NCBI RefSeq assembly: GCF_030147005.1
Contig: NZ_JASLAW010000206.1
Coordinates: 1-26,754 of the forward strand
Source of the DNA: Pseudomonas sp.
Lineage (GTDB): Bacteria > Pseudomonadota > Gammaproteobacteria > Pseudomonadales > Pseudomonadaceae
Reading direction: 5' to 3'
DNA length: 26,754 nucleotides
Shown: positions 23,262 to 26,754 of the stretch, piece after piece
How the letters are laid out: each line of letters begins with the position of its first letter
How positions within the stretch are numbered: position 1 is the first letter of the stretch
Notes under the pieces: generated by a model
Told to the model about the DNA's origin: nothing
What the model saw: the letters and a program-made list of their open reading frames with translations, nothing else
Databases searched by the model: none
Program-made: the position numbers and the translations under genes

Positions 23262-24478
23262 CCCCACAACCCCATCTGTTGCGGTTGCGGGCGATCGCGC
23301 AGCTGTTCGCGCAGCAACACGCTGGTGCTGTCCGCTTGCTGCGGGTGGTAATCGCTGGTGATGAAAAACGGCTTGGCCTTGGCCAGCACGCAGCGCATGC
23401 GCGCCAGGTCTTCGAAACGGATCTTGCGTTCGCGGCGCAGGTCCACCAGACGCTGGGTGGTGCGCAGGCCGATGCCGGGGATGCGCGCGATCAAGGTCGG
23501 TTCGGCGCGGTTCAGGTCCAGGGGGAACACCTCGCGATGTTCCAGGGCCCACGCCAGCTTGGGGTCGATATCCAAGGCCAGGTGGCCAGGGCCTTCGAAC
23601 AGCTCATTGGCGCTGAAACCGTAGCTGCGCAAGAGGAAGTCGGCCTGGTACAGGCGATGCTCGCGCATCAGCGGCGGCGCGGCCAGGGGCACGCTTTTCG
23701 GGCTGTTGGGGATGGGGCTGAATGCCGAGTAATACACGCGGCGCAGCTTGTAATTGCCATACAAGGCTTCGGCACCGTGCAGGATGGTGCTGTCGTCGGT
23801 GTCATCGGCGCCGACGATCATCTGCGTGCTCTGCCCGGCCGGGGCGAAGCGCGGTGCGCGGGGTTCGTTGAACACCGTCTGTTCACCGGTGTAGATGGTC
23901 TGCATGGCCTGTTTGATCGAGACGATCTGCTTTTCGGGCGCCAGGGTTTGCAGGCTGGCATCGGTGGGCAGTTCGATATTCACGCTCAGGCGGTCGGCAT
24001 AACGCCCGGCTTCGGTGATCAGGGCCGGGTCGGCTTCGGGGATGGTCTTGAGATGGATATAGCCGCGAAAATCGTGTTCTTCGCGCAGCAGTTTGGCGAC
24101 TCGCACCAACTGTTCCATGGTGTAGTCGGCTGACCGGATGATGCCCGAACTGAGAAACAAGCCACTGACGCAATTGCGCTTGTAGAAGTCCAGGGTCAGG
24201 GTGACCACCTCTTCCGGGCTGAACCGCGCACGGGGCACATCGCTGGAGCGGCGGTTGACGCAATACTGGCAGTCGTAGAGACAGAAGTTGGTAAGCAGCA
24301 CCTTGAGCAGCGACACGCAACGGCCGTCGGGCGTGTAGCTGTGGCAAATGCCCATGCCATCGGTGGAACCCAGCCCCGCCTTGCCTTCGGAGCTGCGCTT
24401 GGGTGCGCCACTGCTGGCGCACGAAGCATCGTACTTGGCGGCGTCGGCGAGAATGCTGAGTTTTTCGATCAACTGCAT
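23258..24478 (-). CDS. Radical SAM protein with helix-hairpin-helix, TIGR03916 family, putative DNA repair/modification
   Basis: The exact reaction is unknown. The 406-residue protein has the 4Fe-4S/SAM motif CLYDCQYC (Cys66, Cys70, Cys73) and extra cysteines before it (20, 45, 54). A TIM-barrel-like core follows, and then a helix-hairpin-helix (IPGIGLRTTQRLVDLRRERKI, about 333-353), the kind that binds DNA backbone. It ends in QQMGLWG, which looks like a beta-clamp-binding motif. The start at 24478 gives MQLIEKLSILADAAKYDASC, the N-terminus I associate with the family. There is no good ribosome site, and a LexA box ends about 12 bases upstream. It forms a coupled pair with the DUF4130 gene. 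Confidence 0.88.
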   Translation of the reverse strand: MQLIEKLSILADAAKYDASCASSGAPKRSSEGKAGLGSTDGMGICHSYTPDGRCVSLLKVLLTNFCLYDCQYCVNRRSSDVPRARFSPEEVVTLTLDFYKRNCVSGLFLSSGIIRSADYTMEQLVRVAKLLREEHDFRGYIHLKTIPEADPALITEAGRYADRLSVNIELPTDASLQTLAPEKQIVSIKQAMQTIYTGEQTVFNEPRAPRFAPAGQSTQMIVGADDTDDSTILHGAEALYGNYKLRRVYYSAFSPIPNSPKSVPLAAPPLMREHRLYQADFLLRSYGFSANELFEGPGHLALDIDPKLAWALEHREVFPLDLNRAEPTLIARIPGIGLRTTQRLVDLRRERKIRFEDLARMRCVLAKAKPFFITSDYHPQQADSTSVLLREQLRDRPQPQQMGLWG

Positions 24479-24489
24479 GGAGAGCTACC

Positions 24490-24513
24490 GATACTGGTTT
24501 TTTGTACAGTATC
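24490..24513 (-). promoter_or_regulatory. LexA (SOS) box before the radical SAM-DUF4130 operon
   Basis: Read on the minus strand, TACTGTACAAAAAACCAGTA (24511-24492) has the CTG-N10-CAG spacing and the outer TA...TA of the gamma-proteobacterial SOS box. The dyad extends to GATACTG...CAGTATC (24 bp). A possible -35 TTGTGA lies 17 bp upstream of a -10-like TACTGT that is the left half of the box. LexA bound here would block the promoter. The box lies 12-35 bases before the start codon. Confidence 0.85.
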
Positions 24514-24557
24514 AGCGACCACCCCTTGTCACAAGTACCGTCCGTAGGAGCGCTTCT

Positions 24558-24649
24558 GTGGCGAGGGCGCTTGCCCCCGCTCGGGTGCGAAGCGCCCGCA
24601 AGCTTTTGGGGCCGCTTCGCAGCCCGGCGGGAGCAAGCGCCCTCACCAC
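24558..24649. repeat. REPIN between pvdA and the SOS-type operon
   Basis: Arms GTGGCGAGGGCGCTTGCCCC (from 24558) and the complement ending GCGCCCTCACCAC (to 24649) flank a core that itself contains AGCGCCCGCAAGCTTTTGGG. The arm is a variant of that at 413 and 20131, with C for A and C for T changes that compensate in the stem. It ends 6 bp from the pvdA stop codon, and lies upstream of the radical SAM promoter. Confidence 0.88.
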
Positions 24650-24654
24650 AACAA

Positions 24655-25992
24655 TCAGCTTGCAGTGGCGAGCAGCAGATCCTGCACCGAACGCGCGCTG
24701 CCACGGCTACGGTCATTGCCATATAACGACGCGGCAATTTCATCCGCGCGAATCGGCAACACCGACAGCAACGTATCGCTCAAACCATGGCTGGCCTGGC
24801 TGAACCCCTGGATGTAAATGCCGGCCTTGCAGCGTTCGTCGGTGACGATGCGATAGTCACGCGCCACTTCGAAATCACCCATATAAGCTTCCAACGGCGC
24901 GAGCAGTTCTCTGTGCATCTGGCGCTCGTAGCCGGTGGCGAGGATCACCGCGTCGTAGTGGCTCACGCCGGTTTCGCCGGTGGCGTTGTTGCGCAGCACC
25001 AGTTCGATGCCCAGCGGGCCGGGGGTGGCCTTTTCGACGATGGTCATGGTGCGAAACGCCTGGCGCGCGATGCCGGAGACTTTCTGCCGATAAAAGATGC
25101 CGTAGATGCGTTCGATCAAATCCAGATCCACCACCGAATAGTTGGTGTTCTGGTACTCGGCCACCAACCGCTCACGCTCAGCGCCGACTTGCTGGAACAC
25201 CAGGTCGGTAAAGGCCGGCGAGAACACTTCGTTGACGAACGGGCTGTCATCGGCGGGTTTGAGCGCCGAGCCGCGCAGGATCAGGTCGACCTGCACCGAC
25301 GGGAAGCTGTCGTTGAGGTCGATAAAGGCTTCGGCGGCGCTCTGGCCACCGCCGATCACCGCGATGCGCATGGCTTTGCCGTCGACACACGGCTGGCTGG
25401 CCATGCGCTCAAGGTACTGGGAATGGTGGAACACCCGGCCGTCGCCCCTGAGCGCCTTGAACGCTTCGGGAATACGCGGCGTGCCACCGGCGCTGACCAC
25501 CACCGAGCGCGTGGTGCGTACGTGCTGTTCGCCGTCGGCATCCCTGGAAATCACGCGCAGCGCTTCCACCTGCTGCTGATGCAGGATGGGCTCGATGGCC
25601 AGTACTTCCTCGCCGTAGTTCGCCTGGGCCTGGAACTGCCCGGCGACCCAGCGCAGGTAGTCGTTGTACTCCATGCGGCATGGGTAGAACGTGCCCAGGT
25701 TGATGAAGTCCACCAGGCGGTCGTGGGCCTTGAGGTAATTGACGAAGGAGTACGGGCTGGTGGGGTTGCGCAGGGTCACCAGATCCTTGAGGAAGGAAAT
25801 CTGCAATTCGCTCTGGGTCACCAGGGTATTGCCGTGCCAGCGGTAATCGGCTTGTTTGTCGAGGAACAGCACGTCCAGTTTGCCCTGGGCCTTCTCACGC
25901 TCCTGCAGGGCGATGGCCAGCGCCAGGTTCGAAGGGCCAAAGCCGATACCGATCAGGTCGTGAACCGCGGGCGAAGCAATTGCCTGTGTCAT
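24655..25992 (-). CDS. pvdA: L-ornithine N5-monooxygenase of pyoverdine synthesis
   Basis: Hydroxylates the side-chain nitrogen of L-ornithine using FAD, NADPH and oxygen; the product is formylated and built into pyoverdine in the cytoplasm. The 445-residue protein has an N-terminal FAD motif GIGFGPSNLALA (15-26) and WHGNTLVTQSELQISFLKDLVTLRNPTSPYSF, diagnostic of ornithine/lysine N-hydroxylases. An NADPH motif AVIGGGQSAAEAF, and ATGYERQ near the C-terminus, complete the pattern. Length equals known PvdA. Start at 25992 has GAGGAC about 8 nt upstream. A perfect PvdS box (26077-26100) lies 85 bp upstream. An ECF sigma gene follows in the same orientation farther upstream. Confidence 0.95.
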   Translation of the reverse strand: MTQAIASPAVHDLIGIGFGPSNLALAIALQEREKAQGKLDVLFLDKQADYRWHGNTLVTQSELQISFLKDLVTLRNPTSPYSFVNYLKAHDRLVDFINLGTFYPCRMEYNDYLRWVAGQFQAQANYGEEVLAIEPILHQQQVEALRVISRDADGEQHVRTTRSVVVSAGGTPRIPEAFKALRGDGRVFHHSQYLERMASQPCVDGKAMRIAVIGGGQSAAEAFIDLNDSFPSVQVDLILRGSALKPADDSPFVNEVFSPAFTDLVFQQVGAERERLVAEYQNTNYSVVDLDLIERIYGIFYRQKVSGIARQAFRTMTIVEKATPGPLGIELVLRNNATGETGVSHYDAVILATGYERQMHRELLAPLEAYMGDFEVARDYRIVTDERCKAGIYIQGFSQASHGLSDTLLSVLPIRADEIAASLYGNDRSRGSARSVQDLLLATAS

Positions 25993-26044
25993 TCCAGTGT
26001 CCTCTGGATAAGCCCCTTGGCGGTTGGGGCGGGAATACCTTCAT

Positions 26045-26061
26045 GGCCTGAACAACAGGCC
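26045..26061 (-). promoter_or_regulatory. Stem-loop near the 5' end of the pvdA leader
   Basis: On the minus strand GGCCTG-ttgtt-CAGGCC forms a perfect 6-bp stem. If transcription starts about 8-10 bases after the PvdS box, this hairpin lies close to the 5' end of the transcript, where it could slow decay. There is no T tract, so it is not a terminator. A second small stem (GCCCC...GGGGC) lies nearer the start codon. Confidence 0.4.
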
Positions 26062-26076
26062 GTGTGTTGATAGGAA

Positions 26077-26100
26077 ACGAGGACAGTGAAATAAAATTTA
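26077..26100 (-). promoter_or_regulatory. PvdS-type iron-starvation (IS) box promoter of pvdA
   Basis: Minus strand reads TAAAT (26100-26096), 16 bases, then CGT (26079-26077), exactly the TAAAT-N16-CGT pattern recognised by the iron-starvation sigma factor PvdS. It lies in the 120-bp gap between pvdA and the ECF sigma gene, 85 bp before the pvdA start. The predicted result is iron-limited, PvdS-dependent transcription. No Fur box is visible here, as expected when Fur acts through PvdS. Confidence 0.88.
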
Positions 26101-26112
26101 ACTAACGGCGCT

Positions 26113-26595
26113 TCAGTGCGCTTCCCACTCACGCACGCGCAGCCGGCAGTGCTTCATGGCGTTGACGATGTGTTTTTCCACCAGGGCGCGGGAAATGCAC
26201 AGGCGCTCGGCGATTTGCAGGTGGGACAGACCGTCGAGCTTGCGCAACAGAAAACTGTCGCGGCAGGCCGCCGGCAACTCGGCCAGGGCGCGCTCGAGCA
26301 TCTCCAGGCGCTGGCGCTGGTCGTGGGCCGTGTGTGGTGAACACGGGGCGAAGCGTTCTTCGCTGTCCAGCACCTCCAGCGGCTCGACCTGGCGCAGGGC
26401 GTTGCGCCGATGGCCGTCGATCACCAGGTTCAACGCGGTGCGGTACAGGAACGCGCGCGGCTGTGCGATCGGGGTGGCACTGGAACGCTCCAACACCCGC
26501 ACATACGCGTCATGCACCACATCCTCGGCCACCTGACGGTTGCCCAGCTTGGCGTTGAGGAAACACACCAGCTCGCGATAGTAGTTTTCCAACAT
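26113..26595 (-). CDS. fpvI: ECF sigma factor, FecI/FpvI-like
   Basis: Alternative sigma factor of the iron-uptake signalling type. The 160-residue protein has sigma region 2 (AEDVVHDAYVRVLER, then PRAFLYRTALNLVIDGHRR) and region 4 (LPAACRDSFLLRKLDGLSHLQIAERL, then ISRALVEKHIVNAMKHCR), with no anti-sigma or extra domains. In P. aeruginosa fpvI lies next to pvdA and directs the pyoverdine receptor gene; the same neighbourhood supports the name here, but another FecI-like identity is possible. The ATG at 26595 (MLENYYRE) follows AGGAG by only 2 bases; an in-frame ATG at 26610 lacks any site. No Fur box is seen upstream, which is unusual for the family. Confidence 0.78.
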   Translation of the reverse strand: MLENYYRELVCFLNAKLGNRQVAEDVVHDAYVRVLERSSATPIAQPRAFLYRTALNLVIDGHRRNALRQVEPLEVLDSEERFAPCSPHTAHDQRQRLEMLERALAELPAACRDSFLLRKLDGLSHLQIAERLCISRALVEKHIVNAMKHCRLRVREWEAH

Positions 26596-26630
26596 GACTC
26601 CTGGCCCCATGGCCGTGGTGCTGACACTCG

Positions 26631-26754
26631 ATGAATACCGAAGGACTTACAGAAGTTGCCGTAAAAGCCGCTCATCCGGTGGTTGAACAAGTCGCCGAGA
26701 CCCCGCCGGAGCTGGAGCCTGCCCCGCCTGCGGTGGTTGCCGAAGCGCCTGCCC
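26631..26754 (+). CDS. Partial unrecognised gene, Pro/Glu/Ala/Val-rich N-terminus
   Basis: An open frame begins at ATG 26631 and runs off the right edge (41 codons seen). The product starts MNTEGLTEVAVKAAHPVVEQ and becomes rich in Pro, Glu, Val and Ala. That suggests a flexible or low-complexity N-terminal region; no signal peptide or membrane segment is visible. The upstream in-frame stop (TGA, 26622-26624) makes this the first possible ATG. It is divergent from the sigma gene with only about 35 bp between starts, so the sigma promoter would lie inside this frame. I do not recognise the family. Confidence 0.5.
   Translation, partial: MNTEGLTEVAVKAAHPVVEQVAETPPELEPAPPAVVAEAPA

Noticed and set aside
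22428..23552. Longer DUF4130 protein starting at 23552
   Set aside because: The first 97 codons lie inside the radical SAM gene in another frame; the ATGA overlap at 23258-23261 gives the expected family N-terminus.
26042..26044. Upstream ATG in the pvdA leader as a regulatory leader peptide
   Set aside because: No ribosome site, directly abuts a hairpin, and the frame runs out of phase through pvdA without a prompt stop.

Overview
The window looks like chromosome of a fluorescent Pseudomonas (P. fluorescens group). Four things point there: high GC with strong G/C third-position bias, a bkdR-bkdA1A2B-lpdV cluster laid out as in P. putida, the pyoverdine gene pvdA behind a PvdS-type promoter, and several REP/REPIN palindromes of the kind common in these genomes. 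No rRNA, tRNA, CRISPR array, prophage or insertion sequence is visible.

Left part (1-6340). A degenerate heptamer tandem array and a REPIN precede a uronic-acid catabolic operon: uronate dehydrogenase (udh), an SMP-30-type lactonase and a three-part TRAP transporter. A hairpin terminator follows, then an aldose-1-epimerase gene. Together these would import galacturonate/glucuronate, oxidise it to an aldarolactone and open the ring; the mutarotase may supply the right anomer.

Transport block (6343-10922, minus strand). An EmrA/EmrB-type efflux pair has tandem hairpins in its leader. A DASS/SLC13 anion symporter follows.

Sulfide block (11085-14487). A BigR-type ArsR repressor, a type II sulfide:quinone oxidoreductase and a TauE/SafE exporter run leftward. 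A persulfide dioxygenase runs rightward from the same intergenic region, which holds a 16-bp palindrome. Sulfide would be oxidised to persulfide, then sulfite, which is exported.

Branched-chain amino acid block (14491-21330). The Lrp-type activator bkdR is divergent from the E1 alpha, E1 beta, E2 and E3 genes of branched-chain 2-oxoacid dehydrogenase. After a REPIN comes ilvE, the transaminase that makes the substrates of that complex.

Right part (21394-26754). There is a double-GNAT acetyltransferase, then a translationally coupled pair: a DUF4130 protein and a radical SAM protein. The pair sits behind a near-perfect LexA box, and the radical SAM protein ends in a beta-clamp-like motif. This is the best candidate here for an undescribed system, probably in DNA repair. 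The end holds pvdA with a perfect PvdS box, an FpvI-like ECF sigma gene, and the first 41 codons of an unrecognised divergent gene.
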